Below are positions 1 to 7,751 of a DNA stretch of 20,606 nt, piece by piece; the first letter of the stretch is position 1, and each line of letters starts with the position of its first letter. Location of the stretch: the NCBI GenBank assembly GCA_947178455.1, contig CAMWYI010000012.1, positions 1-20,606 of the forward strand, written 5' to 3'. The DNA is from an uncultured Alistipes sp. (GTDB lineage Bacteria; Bacteroidota; Bacteroidia; Bacteroidales; Rikenellaceae). The notes under the pieces are model-generated. The model saw only the letters and a list, made by a program, of their open reading frames with translations. It was not told the origin of the DNA and ran no database searches. A program made the translations under genes and the position numbers.

Positions 1-1199
1 GTTTTTGGGTGCGGAATGCAGCGAGTTTTGCTCGGGCCAATTCTATCTCTTTATCCGCTGTCGCCAGTACTTCGGCTATTGCGGTTTGTTCTGTCAATGA
101 CGGGATTTGTAATCTTACCGATGATAAATCTGAAATGCTAATACTTGCCTGATTAACTGCTGGTTTCGCAATAGTCAAAGCGATATGTTTTGCTCTCTTG
201 GACGTTAAAAAATAGTATAAGTATTTATGATGACATTTCTTCTCATCTACGACCAGTCTTAGCAGATTCATACCGTGATAAAGGGGGCGTTGGTCATCAT
301 AATATGCAACCTTGCCTATATGTGATAGACTATTAATGTGACTATATAGAATATCTCCATAATTTAGTCGATAAGGTTCTATTTGCTCTACATATTCAAT
401 AAGTCCAACCTTATCATAATTTATATATCCGTTAGATATTGTTTCAATCCGAGAAACAGGAATATTGCCTTTAGTATTGATATTATAAACAAATCCATTG
501 GATAGCGTATTGAGTATATCCCCCAATTTAACTTTCTGCCACTGATCGAAGAAGCCGGGTAGGCGATGACGGTCGGAGAGCAGACGTTGCATCAGGGCAC
601 GCTTGCGTAGTTCAAGCCGAGTGATAAGTCGCGTCTGCAATTTAATCGCCTTATCCCACACGCCCAATATCTCCGCAATCTTCCGCTGTTCCACCAAGGG
701 AGGAAATGGGAAGGTCATATTTTCAATATCACTCGGCGAGATATTGGGCTGTGCCCCTGCAATTAACAGAGTGTGCAATCTGGTCGTAAAAAATTGAGAT
801 TCTACAATTGCTTGCAGATATTGATAGCAAACCTTATCCGAAATTTGTTTAAAAACGCCTACTCGCTGATTTAGGAAAGCATTGTATGAATAATTGTATA
901 TTGCCGTTTTTCCGGTGGTGGCACCAGACATTGCTATTAATAGATCTTTCTTATGAACAATAAATTGTCGTTTTATATTCTCGGATGCAGGATAATACAC
1001 GCAATCTGATAAATCAACGTATTTATTCTCGATTGGCAGATTTGAAATGCGAACGACAGGTATTTCTTGATCAGCTGAGAAAAGTTCACTTTTGAATGCA
1101 TATCCGGTTTGGAGATGAAATGCTTTAGATAGAGGCATAATCTCCCACTCCTGCGGAATTATTCCGAGTTCAGTATGTTTATATCCTTGCGGTATCATT
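1..1199 (-). CDS. hsdS: Type I restriction enzyme specificity subunit HsdS, full-length type, 3' end beyond window
   Basis: The reading frame is open from an ATG at 1199 to the window edge (399 codons, no stop), so the C-terminus is missing. HsdS recognises the bipartite DNA target and holds HsdM and HsdR together. The translation starts MIPQGYKHTELGIIPQEWEI, a common HsdS opening. The first target-recognition domain spans about residues 15-165 and ends in the typical IENMTFPFPPLVEQRKIAEI stretch (158-177). A helical spacer follows (about 178-210), then a second recognition domain (about 215-370) ending in a parallel VRLQIPSLTEQTAIAEVL stretch (361-378). Two domains mean a normal full-size S subunit. 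It is the last visible gene of the operon, starting 4 bases after the one-TM gene stop. hsdR is not visible and may lie further left. Confidence 0.93.
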
Positions 1200-1203
1200 T
1201 ACT

Positions 1204-1644
1204 CTATAATGTTAACACTTGCTCAAACTCGTTATCTTTACCGGATTCATCGTCCCAAATATACTTAACTTTCAACGTGGAAGGACTGCCCATATAAAGA
1301 TGTAATGTCAATTCGGTATAATCTTGAGGATTCATTAACTCATAGGGAAATATTCGTTGCCCATTATGTATAACATTCGCATCACTCAATCCCTCAATTC
1401 GTATATTCGTTGCCTTGGATTGCCCTGCATTGTAAATCTTAAAAGTTCTGCTGCCTTTAGCTTTTGGATATATATTGCCTCTTATTTGAGCTTTTTTGCT
1501 ATCCTGTTCTGCGGCTTCAAGTTGCTTTAACTGGTATTCGTTAATCTTTGCGTCCTGACGTTTCAATTTACGGTCGTAAAACAAAAACGTAAATCCGGAA
1601 AATAGCAATGCAGCAACCGATATTACAAAACTCCACGTTCCCAT
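1204..1644 (-). CDS. Small one-TM protein between hsdM and hsdS
   Basis: This 146-aa protein is not a family I recognise. Residues 4-23 form one hydrophobic segment (VISVAALLFSGFTFLFY core) at the extreme N-terminus, followed by a basic stretch and a charged helix rich in K, Q and E (about 25-55), which suggests a membrane anchor with a cytoplasmic body. Residues about 60-146 look beta-rich, with a FKIYNAGQSKATNIRIEG stretch typical of immunoglobulin-like sandwich folds. It starts 1 base after the stop of the zinc-ribbon gene and ends 4 bases before hsdS, so all three are almost certainly co-transcribed. The position inside a restriction-modification operon implies an accessory role, but that is inference only. 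Confidence 0.75.
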   Translation of the reverse strand: MGTWSFVISVAALLFSGFTFLFYDRKLKRQDAKINEYQLKQLEAAEQDSKKAQIRGNIYPKAKGSRTFKIYNAGQSKATNIRIEGLSDANVIHNGQRIFPYELMNPQDYTELTLHLYMGSPSTLKVKYIWDDESGKDNEFEQVLTL

Positions 1645-1645
1645 A

Positions 1646-1930
1646 CTATTTGACTTTTATATATTTATTGCCCTTAAAAGCATTCCTAAACATATTTTGA
1701 AGTTCTTTATCCAAATCATTCTTAATCTCTTCGACTTTGGCTTCTACGGCTTCGTTTATCTCCTGCTGATTATATTCAACAAGTTCATCGTAACCGCCAA
1801 AATACTCTTTACCGCAATTCGTACATTTTATATATGAATTGTCCTCGTTACTATCAAACTTGTCTGTTGCGCCACACACAACACAGCGAAGTTGTACCGA
1901 GCCATTGTAGTTGTCTTTGATATGCTTCAT
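1646..1930 (-). CDS. Zinc-ribbon protein inside the hsd operon
   Basis: This is a 94-aa protein with an N-terminal zinc ribbon: C16-x2-C19 (CVVC) and C36-x2-C39 (CTNC), spaced 16 residues apart, each followed by Gly as in classic zinc knuckles. Residues about 47-85 are a charged helix or coiled coil (EINEAVEAKVEEIKNDLDKE), which suggests it dimerises or binds a partner. It starts 17 bases after the hsdM stop and runs 1 base short of the next start, indicating translational coupling. I do not know a named family with this architecture. A DNA- or protein-binding accessory of the restriction-modification complex is a guess from context. Confidence 0.8.
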   Translation of the reverse strand: MKHIKDNYNGSVQLRCVVCGATDKFDSNEDNSYIKCTNCGKEYFGGYDELVEYNQQEINEAVEAKVEEIKNDLDKELQNMFRNAFKGNKYIKVK

Positions 1931-1947
1931 AGCTTACTGATTGGATT

Positions 1948-3477
1948 TTAATATCCCAAATCTGCTAAATATTTTTTCATTTTTGCCTGAACTTCGGCAA
2001 GTTCGGTTTCTAGTTGCGCGAGTTCGGTCTCGACCGCAGCAATATCGATTTCGGCTTCCTCCTCGAAGGTGTCGACATAGCGTGGAATGTTAAGGTTATA
2101 ATCATTCTCGGCAATCTCCTCGGGTGAGGCGACATAGGCGTATTTTTCCTCGGCAACACCCGCCTTCAACTCACCCGTAACAAAACGGTCGTAGGTCGAA
2201 ACGATATGCTCGATATCGCAATCGCGCAGCCGGTTTTGATTCTTGCCGTTCTCGAATTCGCGCGAGGCATCGACAAACAACACATTGTCGGTCTTCTTGC
2301 CCTTGTTGAGAATCAGAATAGCCGCCGGAATGCCCGTTCCGAAAAAGAGGTTTGCCGGCAGACCGATAACTGCCTCCACCAAATTTTCATCAATCGTCTG
2401 ACGACGAATACGGCCTTCGCTTGCACCTCGAAACAATACGCCGTGAGGGACAACAACACCCACTTTCCCGCGACCTTCGTAGGCAACTTCAATCATGTGG
2501 CTGATAAATGCCCAGTCGCCCTTGCTCTTGGGAGGTACACCGCGCCAAAAGCGTTTATAACGATCGTTTTCGGCTTCGTCAGCCCCCCATTTGTCGAGCG
2601 AGAAGGGCGGATTAGCCACTACGGTATCGAATTTCATCAGTGCATCGCCCTCTTTGAGTTTCGGATTGCGCAGTGTGTCGCCCCAGCGAATTGTTGCGCT
2701 GTCGAAGCCATGCAGCAGCATATTCATCATAGCCAACGCCCAGGTACTGCCGTTAAGTTCCTGTCCGTAGAGAGCAAAATCGTTGCTACCGACTTCGCGA
2801 CCCGCTTTAATCAACAGAGAGCCCGAGCCGCACGTCGGGTCGCAGATACGCGCTCCCGGCTTGCTCTTGGTGAGTTTTGCCAGCAGAGTAGAAACCTCCT
2901 TGGGAGTGAAAAACTCGCCCGCTTTCTTGCCTGCATCACTCGCAAAGTGCTCGATAAGGAACATATAGGCGTCGCCAATAATATCATTGTCATTGAGGAG
3001 CGATTCGTCGAATTGCAATCGTTCATCCGAGAAGTCGATAAGCAGTTGTTTCAGGCGGTTATTTTTCTCCTTTTCCTCGCCGAGATTGCTGCTGTTGAAA
3101 CTGATATTGCGGAAAATGCCCGAACCGTCCTCACTGCTCAATTTGGAGCGATTGGCAATTTCGAGGTCTGCAAGCGCAATATCAATCAACTCGCCGATAT
3201 TGGTTTCGTTACGATGCTCGAACAAGTAGTCGAATGTACTGTTTTCGGGGACAATAAACCGCTCGTGGCGCATAGCACGGTCTGCGCGCTCCTCGTCGCC
3301 TTTGTATCGAGTCATATATTCCGACTTCTTCGATTTGTGAACATCGCTCACATACTTCAAAAAGAGCATCGTGAGGATGTAATCCTTGTACTGGCTGGGG
3401 TCGATAACGCCACGGAATGTGTCGCATGCCTTCCAGACAACGCTGTTAATGTCCTCCTGTGAAATTTTACTATTCAT
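1948..3477 (-). CDS. hsdM: Type I restriction-modification DNA methyltransferase subunit HsdM
   Basis: HsdM transfers a methyl group from S-adenosylmethionine to adenine N6 in the target chosen by HsdS. The 509-aa length is normal. An N-terminal HsdM_N helical domain (about 8-150) opens with SVVWKACDTFRGVIDPSQYK. The conserved GEFFTP lies at 187-192, the SAM-binding motif I DPTCGSGS at 213-220 and the catalytic motif IV NPPF at 289-292. The C-terminus ends in a coiled coil (about 475-505, AVETELAQLETELAEVQAK) of the kind that packs against HsdS. All catalytic motifs are intact, so the gene looks functional. Its start overlaps the end of the upstream half-HsdS gene by 8 bases, indicating translational coupling. 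Confidence 0.97.
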   Translation of the reverse strand: MNSKISQEDINSVVWKACDTFRGVIDPSQYKDYILTMLFLKYVSDVHKSKKSEYMTRYKGDEERADRAMRHERFIVPENSTFDYLFEHRNETNIGELIDIALADLEIANRSKLSSEDGSGIFRNISFNSSNLGEEKEKNNRLKQLLIDFSDERLQFDESLLNDNDIIGDAYMFLIEHFASDAGKKAGEFFTPKEVSTLLAKLTKSKPGARICDPTCGSGSLLIKAGREVGSNDFALYGQELNGSTWALAMMNMLLHGFDSATIRWGDTLRNPKLKEGDALMKFDTVVANPPFSLDKWGADEAENDRYKRFWRGVPPKSKGDWAFISHMIEVAYEGRGKVGVVVPHGVLFRGASEGRIRRQTIDENLVEAVIGLPANLFFGTGIPAAILILNKGKKTDNVLFVDASREFENGKNQNRLRDCDIEHIVSTYDRFVTGELKAGVAEEKYAYVASPEEIAENDYNLNIPRYVDTFEEEAEIDIAAVETELAQLETELAEVQAKMKKYLADLGY

Positions 3478-4036
3478 TTTCTATTGCATTTTTTAATTTA
3501 TATTCAATCAGTTGTTGGCGTTTGGCCGTTATTTCCTTTTGTAGCCGCTGCGTCTCGACCTGCAATCGGACAATCTCGGCAATCGTTCGCTGTTTCTCAA
3601 TGGGCGGAATGGGTATTTCCAACTCCTCCAATGTTGCTTTTGAAATCGATGGTATGCCGGTTCCCATTGCCTCCGATTGCAGATATTTGAGCGTTGTATC
3701 GAGATTGATATACCAGCAGAGATATTCTGGCAGCACGGCACTCTTATCCTTTATTCGCAGAGTCAAAAACGAAGACGATGCAACAGCCGGACAATATAAC
3801 TCTCGGAAAATGGCGCAGAAATTATTGCTTCCTTTCGCTGCAAAAAGCAAATTGCCGGTATTCAAAAACAGGCCTTGCCTGCGACCTTCGATTTCGATAG
3901 ATGGTTTTATGCCATCAGACAACTCTCTATCCGAAGAATAATCGCCAACCTGTATATATATTGTATTGGCGATTTCGGATGCCTGAGCGTATACCCCGAC
4001 CTGCACATTTGCTACATTTTTTATTCTTTGTTTCAT
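3470..4036 (-). CDS. hsdS: Half-length type I specificity subunit (single recognition domain)
   Basis: At 188 aa this protein carries only one target-recognition domain (about 1-140) and one conserved helical arm, where a normal HsdS has two of each. The signature comes at the domain end: TLEELEIPIPPIEKQRTIAEI (core residues about 135-155), then a Q/K/R-rich coiled coil to the C-terminus. It is the first gene of the operon, about 20 bases below a strong promoter, and overlaps hsdM by 8 bases. It may be a free-standing half subunit that dimerises to read a symmetrical site, or the remnant of a longer gene. The clean start, promoter and coupling favour a working half subunit. The protein sequence differs clearly from both domains of the full-length HsdS downstream. 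Confidence 0.9.
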   Translation of the reverse strand: MKQRIKNVANVQVGVYAQASEIANTIYIQVGDYSSDRELSDGIKPSIEIEGRRQGLFLNTGNLLFAAKGSNNFCAIFRELYCPAVASSSFLTLRIKDKSAVLPEYLCWYINLDTTLKYLQSEAMGTGIPSISKATLEELEIPIPPIEKQRTIAEIVRLQVETQRLQKEITAKRQQLIEYKLKNAIENE

Positions 4037-4057
4037 TTTTTATCAGTAATTTGACTA

Positions 4058-4090
4058 CAAAGATATAATAAATTTTTTGAGATTTGCAAA
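4058..4090 (-). promoter_or_regulatory. Bacteroidetes-type promoter of the hsd operon
   Basis: Reading on the minus strand there is TTTG (4087-4090), a 21-base AT-rich spacer and TATCTTTG (4058-4065), a full match to the Bacteroidetes -33/-7 consensus TTTG...TAnnTTTG. The half-hsdS start codon lies 21 bases further down, giving a short leader. This is the only convincing promoter seen for the five-gene operon. Confidence 0.75.
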
Positions 4091-4138
4091 TAAATTTCAT
4101 AGTATTTATTCTACAAACCATTACGGAATGGCGTATGT

Positions 4139-4165
4139 ATGATTACCTTTGGGTAATCATTTTTT
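4139..4165 (+). terminator. Plus-strand intrinsic terminator upstream of the hsd operon
   Basis: A perfect 9-bp stem, ATGATTACC (4139-4147) and GGTAATCAT (4152-4160) with a TTTG loop, runs straight into a run of T (4160-4165). The T-run is on the plus strand only, so it would stop rightward transcription. No plus-strand gene is visible between hsd and this site, so what it terminates is unclear. Confidence 0.6.
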
Positions 4166-4349
4166 AGAAAAAATTTTTTAATGATCTCTTGTTCATCCTC
4201 TCTGCTTGGGAAAGATATAAAAAACGTTGATTCTGATTCGGCAACTATATTTCTTTCTGTTTGCCGAATGTAAATATGAAATTCGGCATAGAATCCACAG
4301 CACTTATACCATATAATAATGGTCGTAGTATAGCATTCTGATGATAAAA

Positions 4350-4419
4350 TTACACCCAACTTTACATTTTTTTTGGGTGTAAAATTGGGTGTTAAAACAA
4401 CAAAATCCTGATTATCAGG
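4350..4419. repeat. TTGGGTGT repeat cluster and CCTGA palindrome
   Basis: TTGGGTGT occurs twice in direct orientation (4373-4380 and 4385-4392, period 12) and once inverted as ACACCCAA (4352-4359), the inverted pair extending to TTACACCCAA / TTGGGTGTAA. Just to the right lies CCTGA-TTA-TCAGG (4407-4419). Short repeats arranged like this are typical of binding sites for recombinases or regulators at mobile-element ends. No gene overlaps them. Confidence 0.45.
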
Positions 4420-4690
4420 CTTTATTGCGGAGAGAAGCTTGTGAACTTACTCTCCAAAAATCCTTATTGTCAAGGCAATAAATATGTCAATAGTCGCGTA
4501 GTAACGCTTGTGTAATGGGCTCTTGCCTGCAATAGTCCGACTATTGTCAGTCAAGTGTCTGCTCGTATTATTACACTTGCAAAGTAAAATAAATCTTTTG
4601 AAATAGCCCAAAGAGCCTGTCGTTTTTTCTGTTTTTATTGATGTGCTCTACTTTTAGTCTGCACATTTTCTGTCTCTCTACAGTTTCTCC
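4420..4690. other. Non-coding stretch with dyad symmetry
   Basis: No supported gene lies here. The clearest structure is a palindrome CAATAGT-CCG-ACTATTG (4530-4546), with a direct copy of CAATAGTC at 4488-4495. A weaker dyad flanks it: GCTTGTGTAAT on the left (4506-4516) and an inverted partner, ATTACACTTGC, around 4571-4581. It may be a junction or regulatory region at the start of the decayed conjugation remnant. Confidence 0.4.
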
Positions 4691-4694
4691 TCCA

Positions 4695-5189
4695 CATCCT
4701 TGCCTTGTGTTGTGGCCGGTGTTTCGTGGTCAGGAGTAAAGATCGCTGGGGTTTTCGATGGTCGAGCAATGCACGGCGGTTGCACCGTCTGCCGAAGAAT
4801 CTCTACACCGCCCTGCCGAGAAGAAACGAGCAAGGCAAGCGCGTGTGTTGTAGTATATGGAAATATTGGTCGAACAGTTCACCGCAGAGGGCGGCTATTA
4901 CCTGAAATTCCTTTCGGACAGGCGAAAGACCTTTTTCCTGTCGCTGGGACTATCGGCACTCGCTGAGTATGAAACCAGCAACCGCAGTGAAAAGCTGCTG
5001 CCGGATGGTTCTACCTTGCTGGATAAGGACTGCTTCATTTACGGCGGTGCGCTGATGCTGGAACCGGAAGCCTACCTGACCGACCGGGTGGCTTTGCTCC
5101 AGAACGCAAAGGAACGGGCGTTGTTCGGCTCGGACATCGGCAAGTTCCACATGCAAGTATCTTTGGGACTGAAAATCATTATCAACTGA
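4695..5189 (+). pseudogene. traO: Decayed conjugation gene traO (C-terminal part readable)
   Basis: From 4857 a frame reads 110 residues that match the C-terminal half of conjugative-transposon TraO (CTnDOT family): VEQFTAEGGYYLKFLSDRRK, then TFFLSLGLSALAEYE, LDKDCFIYGGALMLEPEAYL and a terminal IGKFHMQVSLGLKIIIN. TraO is a roughly 190-aa protein of the mating-pair complex. The expected N-terminal half is not in frame. Pieces resembling it (GVKIAGVFDG near 4745) are scattered over other frames upstream, so the 5' part has been broken by small indels; that upstream match is weak. It lies 13 bases before traQ, and the primase gene traP expected between them is missing. Not functional. Confidence 0.75.
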
Positions 5190-5202
5190 CCGCTATATAA
5201 TA

Positions 5203-5622
5203 ATGTATATGAAGAATGTAATGTATAAAATCATCATGGGCTGTTACATCGTGGCCGTCCTTGTGCTTGTCACCGCCTGTAATAACATCTTGGATATTCA
5301 GCAGGCGTACCTGTTCAGCATCGAAACGATGCCAGTACCCAAGAAACTGAAAGTCGGGGAAACTACCGAGATACGCTGTCAGTTGGGGCGTGACGGCTAT
5401 TATCAGCCGACTACCTATCAAATCAGGTACTTCCAGTCGGATGGCAAAGGGAGGCTGGAAATGGATAACGGCATGGTGTTCCTGCCCAATGATCTGTACC
5501 CGCTGGAGAAAGAAACGTTCCGGCTCTACTACACTTCGGTCTCGACAGCTTCGGGCAGATGCAACAACTTTCGCTATCGTTCAATAATGACAACGGCAAA
5601 GAATAATAAATCTTTGAAATGA
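5203..5622 (+). pseudogene. traQ: Frameshifted conjugation lipoprotein gene traQ (DUF3872)
   Basis: Residues 1-115 match TraQ/DUF3872 of CTnDOT-type elements: a signal peptide with lipobox LVTAC (Cys26), then the family core DIQQAYLFSIETMPVPKKLK, ETTEIRCQL and LPNDLYPLEKETFRLYYTS. After residue 115 the frame drifts into unrelated residues. The true family ending, DSFGQMQQLSLSFNNDNGKE, is found in another frame at 5544-5603 with its own stop at 5604-5606. The segment normally between these two parts (around STxxQTIDVYIE) is absent, so an out-of-frame internal deletion near 5540 has destroyed the gene. This is seen directly in the sequence; family assignment is from memory of the DUF3872 pattern. 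Confidence 0.8.
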
Positions 5623-5630
5623 ATATGCTA

Positions 5631-5664
5631 ATAAACACCCAGTATTTTATTGCTGGGTGTTTAT
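5631..5664. terminator. Hairpin terminator after the tra remnant
   Basis: A perfect 12-bp stem, ATAAACACCCAG (5631-5642) and CTGGGTGTTTAT (5653-5664), encloses a 10-base AT loop. It stands just after traQ and can stop rightward readthrough before the next gene. The T-tract on its right side is short, so strength is uncertain. Confidence 0.6.
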
Positions 5665-5679
5665 TTGTGACTAACTTTG
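5650..5679 (+). promoter_or_regulatory. Promoter of the 458-aa gene
   Basis: TTG (5650-5652), a 19-base spacer and TAACTTTG (5672-5679) fit the Bacteroidetes consensus. The predicted start of transcription is near 5686, about 40 bases before the ATG at 5729. The -33 element sits inside the preceding terminator hairpin. Confidence 0.6.
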
Positions 5680-5728
5680 TGCAAAACTACAAGTTGTAGT
5701 CCAAAGTTACTCTCTAAAAGACTGTGAA

Positions 5729-7105
5729 ATGAAAGATTTAATTCCTTTATCCAAAAAATATTTCGATATAATAGCTCTGTTCTCAAGAGAACCTTTTGTT
5801 AAGTTGATTACAAAAGAGTTAGAGTATTATACAGATGGTAGCAATTTGATTGGTTTTATTTGTTTGGATTTGATTGATAATAATTACTCTGCCGGGATTT
5901 TATCAAGAGATAAATCTATGCAATACAGAGCCGTGAAGGTTAATGTTGATATGCAAACTATTACAGAGGCAAGAGAATGGATTAAGAAATCATTTAATGA
6001 GGACACTATTATTCAACACGATAATCATAGTGATTTCTTCGATTTATTTAAAGATTTAAACAATGAAAAAACAACACATCCTCATTATAAATTGCTAAAA
6101 GAATCTGATTTTTATTCAAGTGCAAAAGAAGTTATTAAAGAAATATCATACCACTACAAAGATATTGACGGAAATTTTATAGACCAATTTCAATCATTAA
6201 ATGGCTTTGATTCTCGCATTTTTGAATTATATCTATTTTGTTTCTTTAGAGAACAATCTTTTTCCTTTAAAAGAGATTTTGAGGCCCCTGATTTTATTGT
6301 CAATAAAATGGATAAAGAAATTGCAATCGAAGCAGTAACAATAAGCAGGAAACCTGAAAATATAAAAAATATCTCCGATTACACACCTAAATCACCAGAT
6401 GAAATAAATTCGGAATTAGAAAATAATGTTCCTCTGATGTTTGGAAGCGCAATTTATGATAAAGTAAAAAAGAAATATTGGGAAAAGAAGCATGTCCAAA
6501 ATAAACCTTTTCTTATAGCTATTGCAGATTTCCATGACACGATGTCTATGACATGGTCATTTAATTCATTGGTAGAATATTTATATGGATATAAGTACAA
6601 CGCCTACAAACACTCAGAAACAGGAGAATTAGTTATTAATCCGGAAAAAATAGATTTTTTCCAAAAAAGTAATGGTACACAAATCCCTGCTGGATTTTTG
6701 TTAGATGAAGCTAATAAAAATATTAGTGCTATAATCTTTTCATCAACAGCAACATTATCTAAATTTAACAGAATAGGCAGACAAGCAGGAATGGGTAATG
6801 GAAATAGTTTATTAGTACGCGAAATGACAATTTATAATCATGATGAAAATGCTGATAAGCCTGATGTTGTCATTTATTCGGTTGATGAGAATGCTAATGA
6901 AACATGGAGTGAAGGAGTTGTGATTTACCATAATCCACATGCCCTATATCCATTAGACCCCGCTTTATTTAACGATTCTGTCGCACAATGTTTTTTTGAT
7001 ATGGAAAGTAAATTAGTACGAAGTTTCATGCCTAAAATTTTCCCTTACTCATCACATACAATAAATATGAAGCCAACAGATTCTCTAAAAAAGAATGAGG
7101 AATAA
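5729..7105 (+). CDS. Solitary 458-aa hypothetical protein with a PD-(D/E)xK-like motif
   Basis: I do not recognise a named family. No signal peptide or membrane segment is visible, so it is probably cytoplasmic. Residues 160-205 hold the most informative stretch: FDSRIFELYLFCFFREQ with Glu166 in a helix, then APDFIV (Pro187-Asp188) and IAIEAVT (Glu201) on a strand. This order (helix Glu, Asp after Pro, strand E-x-hydrophobic) resembles PD-(D/E)xK nuclease cores, but the usual Lys of E-x-K is replaced by Val, so activity is uncertain. The gene is much more AT-rich than its right-hand neighbours and has its own promoter, as expected for a recently acquired cargo gene. A solitary restriction-like or defence nuclease is possible but unproven. 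Confidence 0.85.
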   Translation: MKDLIPLSKKYFDIIALFSREPFVKLITKELEYYTDGSNLIGFICLDLIDNNYSAGILSRDKSMQYRAVKVNVDMQTITEAREWIKKSFNEDTIIQHDNHSDFFDLFKDLNNEKTTHPHYKLLKESDFYSSAKEVIKEISYHYKDIDGNFIDQFQSLNGFDSRIFELYLFCFFREQSFSFKRDFEAPDFIVNKMDKEIAIEAVTISRKPENIKNISDYTPKSPDEINSELENNVPLMFGSAIYDKVKKKYWEKKHVQNKPFLIAIADFHDTMSMTWSFNSLVEYLYGYKYNAYKHSETGELVINPEKIDFFQKSNGTQIPAGFLLDEANKNISAIIFSSTATLSKFNRIGRQAGMGNGNSLLVREMTIYNHDENADKPDVVIYSVDENANETWSEGVVIYHNPHALYPLDPALFNDSVAQCFFDMESKLVRSFMPKIFPYSSHTINMKPTDSLKKNEE

Positions 7106-7512
7106 ATATATATTAGAGAATAATGGAACAGGTTTCTTTGCTGCTTTATTTTCAAACACTTATGAAAAAAATTAGCGTCGGCAAATTGCCGTCGTTTCTC
7201 TATCGGATGATTTTAAGGCTCTTACAGGTGTATTCTTTTCTAAACACTTTCTTGTATTCCAAGTTATATTTGCCTGTTATGGCCATCTGTGGCTACAAAC
7301 CGAACACTTTCGTAACCATTCACATTGCTTTGTAGGAAACAAACGCCTCATGATTTTGCATACTTACTGGAAACGGGTTCTATTTGACTGATTGGCTCAC
7401 CCAAAGGGCTATTATCATGAGCGTTTACTTTAATTGGACAGCAATTTCAAGTGATGTAGCATGCCGAATTCGTCAATTTTACAGAAGCCGATATTAAATA
7501 GTTTTTCATTCA
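7106..7512. other. Intergenic stretch without a supported gene
   Basis: AT-rich sequence between the 458-aa gene and the mobilization remnant. A 70-codon open frame starts 17 bases after the preceding stop but has a biased, low-information composition and no recognisable motif. I see no RNA gene or repeat here. It probably holds decayed sequence at the junction of two inserted segments. Confidence 0.4.
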
Positions 7513-7686
7513 TTACTCGGCAAAAAGTCGATCCATATAATGGTCTCTCGCGTAAACTCCCGACTGCTCGTACATGGCGAGGAGTCGGGCATATTCCTCG
7601 TCCGTGAAGCGCACCATCACGGGATGGCTGGCCTTGTCGGATTTGGACGGACGACCGCCGACAATTTGTTTTCCTTTGTTCATCAT
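7513..7686 (-). pseudogene. Truncated mobilization protein (MobA/MobC-type, N-terminal fragment)
   Basis: This 57-codon frame begins MMNKGKQIVGGRPSKSDKAS and continues HPVMVRFTDEEYARLLAMYE, then QSGVYARDHYMDRLFAE and stop. The first 45 or so residues match the start of the small relaxosome proteins encoded beside the relaxase in Bacteroides conjugative elements, which normally read on through a SKAAFIKARVFG-like helix for about 140 residues. Here the match ends after QSGVYA, so only the N-terminal DNA-binding portion remains, followed by an unrelated short tail. The family call is from pattern memory. The hairpin cluster directly upstream fits an adjoining origin of transfer. Confidence 0.65.
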
Positions 7687-7751
7687 ACTGCAGATTTAGT
7701 GGTGTTGCGACATAAGCCACCACGCCCTTATCGACCGTCGGTTCGAGATCA

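Noticed and set aside
2206..3462. Long plus-strand frame of 418 codons
   Set aside because: It is the exact antisense of hsdM, whose catalytic motifs are clear; long antisense frames are common over GC-rich genes.
1..4036. Phase-variable shuffling between the two hsdS genes
   Set aside because: I saw no long inverted repeats shared by the two genes and no recombinase gene beside them.
4111..4359. 82-codon minus-strand frame upstream of the hsd operon
   Set aside because: It overlaps a terminator hairpin and the repeat cluster, lies in very AT-rich sequence, has no promoter in front, and only its C-terminal half looks faintly protein-like.
7123..7335. 70-codon plus-strand frame after the 458-aa gene
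   Set aside because: Biased Leu/Phe/Tyr composition in AT-rich DNA, no motif, no terminator or partner; a chance frame is more likely.
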